This document shows, in pieces, positions 47,038 through 59,700 of a DNA stretch of 64,000 bases. The notes under the pieces were generated by a model. That model was not told the origin of the DNA, searched no databases, and saw only the letters and a list, made by a program, of their open reading frames with translations. The position numbers and the translations under genes were made by a program. Positions within the stretch are counted from its first letter, which is position 1, and every line of letters begins with the position of its first letter. Source of the stretch: Elysia chlorotica (taxonomy: Eukaryota; Mollusca; Gastropoda; Plakobranchidae); contig RQTK01000092.1 in assembly GCA_003991915.1 (NCBI GenBank), forward strand, positions 40,479 through 104,478, given 5' to 3'.

Positions 47038-50000
47038 CGCCTCGGTCTGAGGAGAGCAGCACGAAGCCCTGCAGTCTGTTCATCGCTTCCTGGGCCTGGC
47101 GCACGTCCTGTGGGGGGAGGTAAGGTAGAGGTAAGATAGAGGTAAGGTAGAGGTAAGATAGAGGTAATATAGAGGTAAGGTAGAGGTAAGGTAGAGGTAA
47201 TATAGAGGTAATATAGAGGTAAGGTAGAGGTAATGTAGAGGTAAGTTAGAGGTAAGATAGAGGTCAGGTACAGGTAAGGTAGAGGTAAGATAGAGGTAAG
47301 GTAGAGGTAATGTAGAGGTAAGATAGAGGTAATGTAGAGGTAAGATAGAGGTAAGATAGAGGTCAGGTACAGGTAGGGTAGAGGTAAGATAGAGGTCAGG
47401 TACAGGTAAGGTACAGGTAAGATAGAGGTAAGGTAGAGGTAATGTAGAGGTAAGATAGAGGTAATGTAGAGGTAAGATAGAGGTAAGAGAAAGGTATGAT
47501 AGAGGTAAGATAGAGATAATGTAGAGGTAAGATAGAGGTAATGTAGAGGTAAGATAGAGATGATATAGAGGTAATATAGAGGTAAGGTAGAGGTAAGATA
47601 GAGGTAAGATAGAGGTAAGATAGAGGTAATATAGAGGTAAGGTGGAGGTGAGTAGAGGTAAGATAGAGGTAATGTAGAGGTAATATGAGGTACAGGTCAG
47701 ATGATATAGAGGAATGATAGAGGTAATATAGAGGTACGATTTGGTAGAGTTAGATAAGGTAGGGGTAAGATAGAGGTAAGATACGCTAGAGGTAATATTA
47801 AATAAAGGTAAGATTTGGTAGATACAGTAGATGTAAGGTAGAGGTAAGATAAGCTAGAGGTTATATCAGATAGATATAGAGGTAAGATTTGCTAGAGTTA
47901 GATAAGGTAGATGTAAGGAGCAGGTAAGATAAGATAAAGGTGATATCAGATATTAAAATCGATATTTATCTGCGATTAGTTTTGATTTTTACCTGAAATT
48001 CGACAAACGCCACCGGTGATCCCCCTTTGTTGTGCATGCGCAGTCGAACAAAACCTTGGAAGCTGGAGTTCGGAGGTCAGAGAAAAAAGGAAAACATTGT
48101 CAGGTCATTCGATAAAAGTAACAAAGTAACCAGATAAAACATTAACTAAATCTAATGTAATATTAACACAGTAAATTATAATTATATACATTGCAAATCT
48201 ATCGTTTACAATAAAAGACAGTTGAAGAAAAAAAGGAACAAACTGTTGAATAGAAAGAAATGTGTGCAGACAGATTGGCCTCAGAAAGTATAAAACATAT
48301 AGGTAAGACAATTTCTTCTTCTGCTCCGCCTGTCATCTCTCTGTGGAGGAGAATATGTCAGCAACAAAGCATTTCTGTTTCCTTCCTTTGTGTGCTAGCA
48401 CCTCTTGTTTGCTCCAATGCCATGTTGTTCTAGTCTTCAGTAGGTGAAGCGTTGGGATACAGACAAACACACATAAAATAGACAGATGGACAGACAGATG
48501 ATAGACAGATAGACATCAGACAGAGATGGACAGACACATAACAGACAGACAGACAGACAGACATACAAAGAGGTACAGGTTAGATGATATAGAGGTAAGG
48601 TAGAGGTAAAGTAGAGGTACCGGTTAGATAATATAGAGGTAATGTACAGGTAATGTAGAGGTACAGGTTAGATAATATAGAGGTAAGGTAGAGGTAAGAT
48701 ATAGATAAGATAGAGGTAATGCAGAAGTAAGATAGAGGTAAGGTAGAGGTAATGTAGAGGTAATATAGAGGTAAGATAGAGATAATGTAGAGGTAATGTA
48801 GAGGTAATATAGAGGTAATATAGAGGTAAGATAGAGGTAAGATAGAGGTAATATAGAGGTAAGATAGAGGTAAGATAGAAGTAATATAGAGGAAAGATAG
48901 AGGTAAGATAGAGGTAAGATGAGGAACATGTCATATGATAGAGAAGTAAGATATAGGTAATATAGAGAGATAAGATGAAATAGAGATTAGATAATATAGA
49001 GGTAATATAGAGATACAATGAGGTAGAGAGATAAAGTAGGGGTAAGGTAGATATATGCTAGAGGTTATATCAGATAGATATAGTGGTAAGATTTGCTAGA
49101 GTTAGATACGGTAGATGTAAGAAACATGTAAGATAACATAAAGGTGATATACGATGTTGAAATCGATATTTATCTGCAAGCAGTTTTGATTTTTACCTGA
49201 AACTCGACAAACGCCACAGGTGATCCGCCTTTGTTGTGCATGCGCAGTCGAACAAAACCTTGGAAGCTGGAGTTCGGAGGTCACAGAAAAAACAAATACA
49301 TAATCGGATAACTCGGTAAGAGGATAAAGACAAAACATAAATTTAATGTGATATTAACACAGTAAATTATAATTATATACTTTACAATATTGTATCGTTT
49401 ACAATAAAAGAAAGTTGAAGAAAAAGAGGAAAAAACTGTTGGATAAACGGAAATATGTGGAGACAGAGTGGCCTCAGAAGGTATAAAACGTATAGGTAAG
49501 AAAAACTCTTTTTCTTTTCCGCCTTTCATCTCTCTGTGAAGGAGAACATGTCAGCAACAAAGAACAATTTCTTCTTCTGCTCCGCCTGTCATCTCTCTGT
49601 GAAGGAGAACATGTCAGCAACAAAGCATTTCAATTTCCTCTCTTTGTGTGCTAGCACAAACTGTTTTCTACATGGGTTCTATTATACATTGTTGTTGCAG
49701 TCTTCAGTAGGTTCAGCATTGTGATACAGACAAACACAGAAAAACAGACAGACAGACAGACAGACATTCAAACAAGCAGACATTCAAACAGCCAGACATT
49801 CAAACAAGCAGACATTCAAACAAGCAGACATTCAAACAGCCAGACATTCAAACAAGCAGATCTGTATAGACAGACAGAGCGACGTCCTCACCTGGAGAAG
49901 ATGTCCTTGAGCTCCTGCTCCGAGCTGAACTGGCCCAGGTTGGCCACGAACAGGGTGGAGCAGGGGGAGGAGCTTAGTGACAGGCTGGAGGAGTGCAGGC

Positions 50001-53000
50001 CACCAGGGATCTGCGTGAACAGGCCGTGAGCCGTGCTCTGGATGCCGTTAGGAATCTGGTGGGAGGATGGTTGGTTGGTTGGTTGGTTGGGTTGGTTTAA
50101 CGTCCAATAGCAGCACTGTATAGGCTATATTGTGGGAGGAGCCAGCAGAGATAAGTGGGAGGGCTAGAGAAAAGTGGGAGGAGTTATGGATCTGGTGGGT
50201 GGAGCCAGGATAGATAGGTGGGAGGGGCAAGAATACTTGTAGGAGGAGCTAGAATAGAAAAATGGGAGGGGGCGTGGAAAAGTGGGCAGGTTAGGCATCT
50301 GCTGGGAGGATCCAATACAGGCTGATGGGCGGAGCCAGCATTCATAAGTGGGAAGATTCAGAGAAAAGTGAGTAAATCAGTACTAAGTAGGGCCAGCATA
50401 AAGCAATAGGAGGGGCCAGAAAATTTTTAGGAAAAAAGGAAAACAAGTGAATGGGTTTAGATTAGGAGATGAGGTGAAACTAAGGAGATAAAGAAGGGAA
50501 GTATATATAAAAACATTGACCAAAGGGTCCCACCAGATGTCTCTCTTTTAACTTTTATCAGAGACTTTAAGATGAACACTTTAAAAAAATCATCGACAGC
50601 TTTAATGATATTAATGTTTGTCATCAATGTTGTTTTTGTTGTTATTATTATTACGATCTTTTTTTTTACATTTGTAGTTGCCATAGCTATATTTTTAATG
50701 TTTTATTTGATAAAAATCTGAAAACAAAATAAACAGAAAAAATACAGGTTTTGGCCTGAAACTTCTTTTCTTTGTATATTTATTTTTCACTAGCAGCAAG
50801 GCGCTCTGTCAGAGTGACAGTTTTGTGGTCCAATCACGTACCGGGCTAGCCAGCATGGGGGCGGAGACTAGAGTTGGGGGCTGTCCCACAGTGGCCATGC
50901 TTGACGCCACTTGCCCAGGGGGCGGGCCGATGATGGTCGTAGGTTGAACCTGATTGGTTGAGCAGATGGAAAAGACCAATGAGTGGTTGGAAATGGCGTA
51001 CGTATAATTATCAATGGAAATCGTATAATATATTTTTGTTATTAATTATTGATCGATTATTGATAGAAAATAATTAATTTTGTGAAACTGACAAATTCCA
51101 GAAAAATATTTCAAAGAAACATTTTGCTGCCTAACCAGTGCATTAAAAAGCGTGACACGGCAAAATGAGTAGGTATGATGGGTACTTTTGTTGTGGTTTA
51201 AAAAAATAAAATTTTAATTTTAAAATTAAAATTTGTTAACATTGAGAAAACAAATAAGATTTATGAAGCTACGTAGGTAGAGTACGACTACAGGTCTATG
51301 TGAACAATAGTAATTAAGTTAAATGACAAAAAGCGAAATAAATATTAAGGGGTGAATCAAACTACAAGCGATTACGATTACGATTATTCTTGAAAGCAGA
51401 CAGGAAACACTGAGATAATCTACGCACAAATCACAACATCGCTCGCTGCTGGAGACCACACAGGGACAATGGTTGGTTGGCGATTTTAGATTTTACTTCA
51501 GTTTTTTAAGGAGACTGAGCTCTTGGTGATATTAATAATTATTTATCGCTGAGAATTTCTTAAATCGATCTAGTCCACAAGAGCATGTTGGAATCTGCAA
51601 AACAAATGCCTCGTAAAGACAGAACTGGTTTTGTATCTTTCTCATTCAGTCTGACCAAAGTCTAAAGAAGGAAACTTAGCTCTTCGTGATTTTAACTTAT
51701 CGCTTCGAAACACAACGTCCAAAATCCGACTAGTCCACAAAAACATGGTGGAATCTTTAAAAAGAAATGCCTTGTCCGAATAGCACGTGTACTAGGTCTA
51801 GTTTTCTAAAACAGCTCGACCAAAATTTTTCCCCAGTTGTCCGGACAGTTCTATTTTTATCTAGTGGACAGACAATGGGGTGCTTTACGTTGTTCCGGAC
51901 AGATAATTATATCTTGAAATAGATGGCATACACAGAGGGAATTTTCATCATTCCAGGCAGTTCTTTTTTTAACTAGTTTATAGAAAATCGAGTTTTTTTT
52001 TGTCAATTCGGACAGTTCTATATTTTTAACTAGTGGACAGACAATGAGGGACTTTCCATTATTCCAGACAGTTCTGTTTTTAACTAGTTTATAGAAAATG
52101 GGTTTTTGTAAATCTGGACAGTTCTATATTTTTAACTAGTGGACAGACAACTGAGGGGTTAATTTGCCGCTCCTGCCAGTTCTGTATTTAACTAGTGGAC
52201 ACTGGGGGAGGACCGTGTGTCCAGTTGGGTGTACTGACCTTCTGCAGGAAGGAGGACCGTGTGTCCAGGTGGGTGTACTGACCTTCTGCAGGAGGTCCCA
52301 GTACTGTGCGTCCATCTACAAAAAACGGGGGGAAACGGCAGAGAGTTAGAGCTTGTAGCGTAATCAGTTAGGAAGGTAGGAAAGTGTGTATGTGGGGAGG
52401 GGGTGTGTGCATGCAGGCATTGAAAAAAATAATTGAAAAGGACCAACAAAAGAAAAAAAAATAATTAGAAAATTAATGGCCTGGTCTTTTCTTTGCTAAA
52501 GCCGTTTTATTAAATATGGGAGAGCAGGTAGAAGCTGCCAAGGCCATGAAGAGATGCAGAGAAAGGTGGCAGAGAAGAACTCAAGCGGTGAAAATAGTCA
52601 TTGGAATTTACAACTAAATCTATACAGCTATCTAAATAAGTAAACAATAAAACATCTTAACACATACAAGCAAAATACTGGTAGTTACTTTCAAACAACT
52701 ATCTGTGCATGCAATACGTTTATAAATAGATAACTACTCTTATGTATGTAGATCTAGTAATGTAAGGAGAGAGATTTTTTAGTTAAATATATATTGATTT
52801 TTTTTCAAGATTAAAAAATAAAGATTGTAAACATTTTATGAACCCAAAATAATAATAATAGTAATAAAAGAGATACTGTAGAGTTAAGTCTAGTTCTTCA
52901 AAAGCCTTAACAACTTCTTTGTACGGAGGGAATGTAAGAGAATTTCTATCATTCTTATTTTGCTCACACAAATATAAAAAAACAACAACCCATAATGGAG

Positions 53001-53685
53001 TGCGAGGGGTACTGAGTATTCGAGCCTTTCGTGTGGGTGTAGATTTTTTATGATTGCAATACTCAGGCAAATGGTGTGAGTGCGATACTTGTGCAAATGG
53101 TTTGTGAGATAGTCGAGCAATAGATAATCGATACTCGAGCCATTGTTGTTGGTGCGGTACTCGATACTTGAGCCATTGGTGTCGGTGCGGTACTCAGTAA
53201 TCGAGCTATTGGTGTTGGTGCGATACTCGATACTCGAGCCATTGGTGTTGGTGCGATACTCGAAGTGCTCGATACTCGAACCATTGGTGTTGGTGCGGTA
53301 CTCGATACTCGAGCCATTGGTGTTGGTGCGGTACTCGATACTCGAGCTATTGGTGTTGGTGCGATACTCGACGCTCGAGCCAATGGTGTTGGTGCGGTAC
53401 TCAATACTCGAGAAGTTGGTGTTGGTGCGGTACTCGATACTCGAGCCATGATTGGTGGTGGTGCAAGACTCAATATTCGAACCATTGGTAGTGGTGCAGT
53501 GTTCGATACTTGACAAGTGGGATGGCTCAGATACTCGATACTCGAGTCGTTTCTATTGATGCGATGACCAAGTCTCTAATAGTGAGTTATTACTTCTTTC
53601 AACCCTAAAAACTTTCTTCCCCATGCTCTTGTTTTATTTAACCCTACTTGGCCTATTCTTGATCGAGCAGATGTGTGTGTGTGCA

Positions 53686-53720
<35 letters not shown>

Positions 53721-56700
53721 GGGGGGGGGGGTGAACGTAAAGAACCAATCTCGAATTTAACTGTGCAAAATAAGTCCACATGCCATGATGTGTGCTACCC
53801 TCGTGCTGGGGTGGAAAGTGGAGGGAAGGCGTTACCCTTGACATAATTACCACACAACATTGGAGCTCATAGATAACACAAATTTTCATAAATCTAAATA
53901 TATACTTTTTTTAGCAAACATAAAATGCTGATATTTATTTCAATACGCTAAAAAAGGAATAGATGTATATCACTAAGAAAAACACGGTGAAATATTTGTT
54001 TGTAGAGACTTGTGATTTGTGGTCTAGAGTGGTTTGATTCATTTCGCTGAATCTAGATTAACTGTTAATAACATGAATAAGTTATTATGGTCTCGTGGGT
54101 TTAGATAAAGGGAAAAAATTAACAAGTTGTTTGGACGTTAAAAAAAATATATAAAAAGAATGAAAAAAACAATTACCCAATAAATCAAACGAAACAAGAC
54201 AGCAACAGCCGCATCAGCAGCAACAACAAAAAAATAACAGCAACAACAAAAAACAAACTCATCCACATGACAAAAGCAACAGCGAAACAATACACAAGTA
54301 AAAGGAAAAAAAAACAACAACATTGAAAGGTGATTACGTTTTTAAATTGTGTGTTCGTGATTTTTTCTGAGCTCAACCAGAATAAAGAAAGCTAATACAC
54401 GGGGGAGAGATGACACAATAGTCTAGTATGTGTGACACAGGCAGGTGAACGTACAGGTAGACAGTGCACTCGTGAGGAGGGGGGGGGGTAGCACGACAGA
54501 CCCAACGTATCTTTAAAAATTCAAACATAAAAATTAATAACTAAAAACCAAAACAACAAAACAAAGCAAATCAAATTTTTGGGGAAAACCCGCAAAAAAA
54601 ATAAAAAGCAAATCAAACGAAAATAAAAGATGAACATACATTACTGCGCAGATGTGGCGGCGCGTATAGAGGACTGACCCGCATCGGAATCTGTCCCGGG
54701 TGAGAATAGACACCAGATGGGAATAACAAACCCAGTTTAGTTGAGCAGGCAGGCAAAATAAACGGAAGATGGCACAACACGTTCAAGGATATGAGGGATG
54801 AGTGATCAGGTCAAAACTTTGAAAGTGTGAGAACAAAATGGTGGTTGAATAGTGACAGAGCAGTTGTATTAGTGGTGGTTGATCAGTGACGGAGCAGTTG
54901 TATTAGTGGTGGCATGGTTAGTCGAAGAGTTAGTGTGTGCATCAGCAGGGTAGGAAGAGATCAACAAAATGGTTGTTAGGGTTCGATTACGATAATTATC
55001 GAATTAAAAAAAAACAAGAAAAAAACAACAACAGTATGGTAAATAATGGGCATACACACACATGAAAACAACAACGAACAAACAAAACAAACACCCCACC
55101 CCATGCACCCCAGTGAGTGAGTTGATTTTTACGGCACGTCAGCACGGTAACGGCTATGTTGCCCCATGTCCCTAAACAGCCTATGTACATAAGTGCGGAT
55201 GACACCTTCTATTGGTGATCAGGGCGTGAATGTGTTGGCTACAGATGTAAATAAAGGTAAAATAAAATACCATTAGAAAGTAAGCTCTGTGGGATCCATT
55301 AAGTTGGACAGTTAATTTCGTGTGGATTTCCACTAGTATGAACTGTATTATGACTTACGCCATTCTGTTATCTTAATGTTTCTAACATAAGACCTGACTT
55401 AGGATTTTATATATAATCTTATTAAATCTAGAATGAAATAATTGAGATATGCTATCTGATTATCCAAGTGACGACTATATAACTTTCTGAATTAAGACAT
55501 TGTGTACGCATAAAAAGAACTAGCATTTGCAATTACGCCATTTTGTTTGCCACTGATTCTAGAGCAATGCATCCGGGTACGCCATTACGTTAGACCGTGG
55601 CAATTGTATTGTCTCCAACATTCCCTCTCACCCTGGTAGTTCTACGATGTAATCAAATTTAGTTCTGAGGGATCTATTAACCGCTTGACTAGTCAATCTA
55701 ACAAGACCCTGGTTTCACTATCAACTAAAAATGTAGGACAAAAAAGACAAACAACAAAACCACACAACGACGGGGAAAATGTCTTTGAAAAAATATATGC
55801 ATTTGATCTTCGTGTGAATCTTCTTTATAACATTACAATGCATATTCCGTTTTAACCTTCAGTGTTTGGGTATTTCCAATACTGTCATGCAACTTCAATA
55901 ATAGTGAGCACATATTGACAGTTGGTTTGGGGAAAACACAAAACAAAGCGAAAGTGAAAGTACGTTAGTGTTAGGTTTTTTTAATGCGTCTTCATCAAAA
56001 GAAACTGAGCAGGACGTAGGTTTTGCGTTAAAAATAAATCAAAACAAAAACAAACATGTTGGCACAAAAAAAGTCATTATGGAGGAGATAGAGGATGAAA
56101 CAAGCAAGGAAAACATATGGGGAGACAATATACACAGAAAATGTAATTAAAAATCAAAAACACTCTAAAAAATTAAAAGAAAAAAAGAAATATGTATATG
56201 CAACCCAATGCAACATTGGTTTTAAGTGCATAACTTATTTTACAGACGGTTAGAGTACCTAAAACTTAGATGACGTGCGGATAAAAGAACCACACGTTGG
56301 ATTTGAACAAACGTGCAATACATACTTATTATGGTCATGGTAATTAATTTTTAGTGCAAAAAATACAAGATAAGAAAAACCGTACATGCAAAGATTAATA
56401 AAATAATTACATATGCTAAAAAATAAATAAGAATATTTTACGTGCAGATAATGCTGAAATCAGCACACGTGCGAATAGTAGTAGTTGCAAAAAAGACCTT
56501 TCTTATACATGATGTATTCAGTTATGAAAAAAAGAGGTAATATGAAAGAAGAAGAGTTTAGTCGAACGTGTAGTACAGACTTGCAAAAAGACGTAATGAT
56601 AAAAGAAGTAAAGACTCTCTGTGCATAAGAAGGAAAAATAAAATATAGTCTTAAGTGCTAATAAAAAAAAGAAAGAAAACTGTACGTGCAAATAAATACT

Positions 56701-59700
56701 TGCGAATAGTAGTAATAATAACAAAGAAAAAAAAGTACGTGCAAATAAAGACTTGCGAATAGTAGTAATAATAATAAAGAAGAAAACTTAACGTGCTGAT
56801 AAAGACTGGCGAATAGTAGTAAAAATAACTAAAAAGTAAATTGCACGTGCATTATTATGAAAGACTTGCGAATAGTAATAGTTATAAAAAAAAGAATAAT
56901 AATAAAAGAAAGAACTATACAAGTTTTCGTGCATATAATACAGAGAGTACAATGTAGGCGCTGTAAGGACAACATTGCAGTAAGTAGCAGCTTACGACTC
57001 GTCGTAGGAATAATATTATGAGAAAAAAGAAGGGTTACGCCGAGGCGTAAGCTACTGCTATGTCCAACGTTGTACTTGCAGCCCTAGTAGCCTAGTAGTT
57101 TAGTAGAGAGGAGCACGAGCTACAGCCTGTAGCACTGTAGCACTGTAGCACTGTAGCACTGTAGCACTGTAGCACTGTAGCACTGTAGCACTGTAGCACT
57201 GTAGCGCTGTAGCACTGTAGCACTGTAGCACTGTAGCGCTGTAGCACTGTAGCACTGTAGCACTGTAGCACTGTAGCACTGTAGCGCTGTAGCACTGTAG
57301 CACTGTAGCGCTGTAGCACTGTAGCACTGGTGTACTAACCCGTAGCGGAACCTGCGCGAGCGCGCCTGGGTGAGTGGCCGGGTGGTGGTGCGGGTGAGGG
57401 ATCAGGGTGTGCGTCAGCTGACCTGGGGGGCCGGGGTTCGGACCCGCCGCCAGCTCGGGGAACGCCGTCAGTGCGGGGGCCGCGGCCCAGGCCTCGGGGG
57501 GCCCCGGGAAAAACGTGGCGCCCAGCTCCTCTGGTGGAGGCGGTGGAGGGGGGTGACGTGATCGAGCGGTGAGAGAAAGTGTGGCGTTAGAACAGGTGGT
57601 GGATTTGGTGGATGACGGTGGAGTTGTCTAGTGGCTGGCGGTGGCTGGATAGTCGTGGTAAGGTAGTCTTGGTGAATAGTCGTGGTGAACAGTGATAGTG
57701 GATAGTGATGGTGGATAGTGATAGTGGATAGTGATGGTGGATAGTAGTGGTGGATAGTGATGGTGGATAGTAGTGGTGGATAGTTGTGGTAGAGAAAGAG
57801 AGATAGTCATGTGGAGTGATGGCAGATAGTAATGGTGGATAGTGATAGTCATGTGGAGTGATGGCAGATAGTGATAGTTGTGGTGGTCATTGAATGTAGA
57901 TAGTCGTGGTTGATAGCAATTTGTGGATTGTAGTGGGTAGTTTCACTGAACAGTCGTGGTGTAAAGTGATTATGGATAATTGTGGTGGATAGCCAAAATA
58001 AAGAGTCATGGTGGATATTTATGCTGGATAGTGATCGCGGATAGTCGTGGTGGATAGTCGTAGTGGATAGTGCTGGTGGGTAGCCTAAGGGCATAGTGCT
58101 AGTGGATAGTTTCGTTTGGGTGGATAGTTTAGGCCACATATTGGATGTTTTAGCCCACAGATGGCCGTAGTGGAGTGAGCAGCCGAAAAACAAGAAAATA
58201 AAGACACAAACAGGTATGTGTATTTTTTCAATAGAAAAAAAGAAGAGTTCGTAGATTCGTAGAAGGGGAAGGGTGTAGTAGGTGGGATGTAAAGGAGGAG
58301 GAGTGTAGTGAGAAAGATGTAAAAAAAGGGGGGGGGTAGTTTAATTGGCAAAGGGTAAGGATTAGTTTGGTAAGATGTAAAAAAAAAGGGATGGGTTAGT
58401 TTACTTGGTAAGATATAAAAAGGGGAGGGGTTAATTTAATTGGTAAGATATAAAAAGGGGAGGGGTTAATTTAATTGGTAAGATGTAAAAAAAGGGAGGG
58501 GTTAGTTTAATTGGTAATTTGTAGAAGGGGAAGGGGTTAGTTTAATTGGTAAGATGTAGAAGGGAAGGGGTTAGTTTAATTGGTAAGATGTAGAAAGGGG
58601 GAGGGGTTAGTTTCATTGGTAAGATGTAGAAGGGGAAGGGGTTAGTTTAATTGGTAAGTTGTAGAAGGGGAAGGCGTTAGTTTAATTGGTAAAATGTAAA
58701 AAAGGGGAGGGGTTAGTTTAATTGGTAAGTTGTAGAAGGGGAAGGGGTTAGTTTAATTGGTAAGATGTAAAAAAGGGGAGGGGTTATTTTAATTGGTAAG
58801 ATGTAGAAAGGGAGGGGTTAGTTTAAATGGTAAGATGTAGAAGGGGAGGGTTAGTTTGATTGGTAAGTCGTAGAAGGGGAGGGGTTAGTTTGATTGGTAA
58901 GATATAAAAAAGGGGAGGGGTTAGTTTAATTGGTAAGTTGTAGAAGGGGAAGGGGTTAGTTTAATTGGTAAGATGTAGAAGGGGAGGGCTAGGAGTTAGT
59001 TTAATTGGTAAGATGTAAAAAAGGGGAGGGTTTAATTTAATTGGTACGATGTAAAAAGGGGAGGGGTTAGTTTAACTGGTAAGGTGTAGAATGGGAGTAA
59101 TGTAGTGGGAGAGTTGTAGAAAGAAAGGGGGTCGAGTGTAGTGGGAGGGATGTAGAAATGAAGTAGTGTAAATAGAGTTATGTAGAAAGGGGGGGGGGTA
59201 TGTGACAAGAAAGAGGCAAGGCAGCAAAGAGATTGCAAGATGTAGAAGAGTGGAAGATGGCGCTCTGTGTCGTATGATAAGGTAGGAAAGAGGAAAGAAG
59301 AGGATAATTAAGGAGGCATCATGTGCTAGAAAGAGTTGTGGGGCGAGAGAAGAGGAGTAAATGGATTGTCAAAGTCTTAGTCTGTAATTGTTTAGTCTAT
59401 TGTAAATTTAAAGCTTTTGTCTTGTCCGACTGCAGTGAAAGTGACCTAATAGTTGTCTGGTCACATTGTCTGGTCACATTGTCTGGTCACATTGTCTGGT
59501 CACATTGTTTGGTCACATTGTCTGGTCACATTGTCTGGTCACATTGTCTGGTCACATTGTCTGGTCACATTGTCTGGTCACATTGTCTGGTCACATTGTT
59601 TGGTCACATTGATTGTAGTGGGAGAGATGTAGAAATGAAGTAGTGTAAATAGAGGTATGAAGAAAGGGGGGGGGGTATGTGACATGAAAGAGACAAGGCA

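Larger units (their letters stand above)
47112..49745 (-). repeat. ~1.3-kb tandem segmental duplication with an RRM2 exon
   Basis: Unit 1 (about 47112-48470) and unit 2 (about 48575-49735) have the same order: 11-bp array, 70-nt exon, AT-rich intron (ATTAACACAGTAAATTATAA), CTCCGCCTGTCATCTCTCTG, and TCTTCAGTAGGT before a CAGACAAACAC tail. Introns differ by many substitutions and indels while the exon is almost unchanged. In unit 2 a segment with GAAGGAGAACATGTCAGCAA is repeated once more. Confidence 0.9.

Noticed and set aside
53055-53545. Two overlapping repeat-rich open frames on opposite strands
   Set aside because: A 27-bp satellite with a length divisible by three and an internal palindrome keeps frames open by chance.
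57370-57561. Plus-strand GC-rich open frame
   Set aside because: It is opposite exon 57530-57340, whose splice phases fit the RNA-binding gene.
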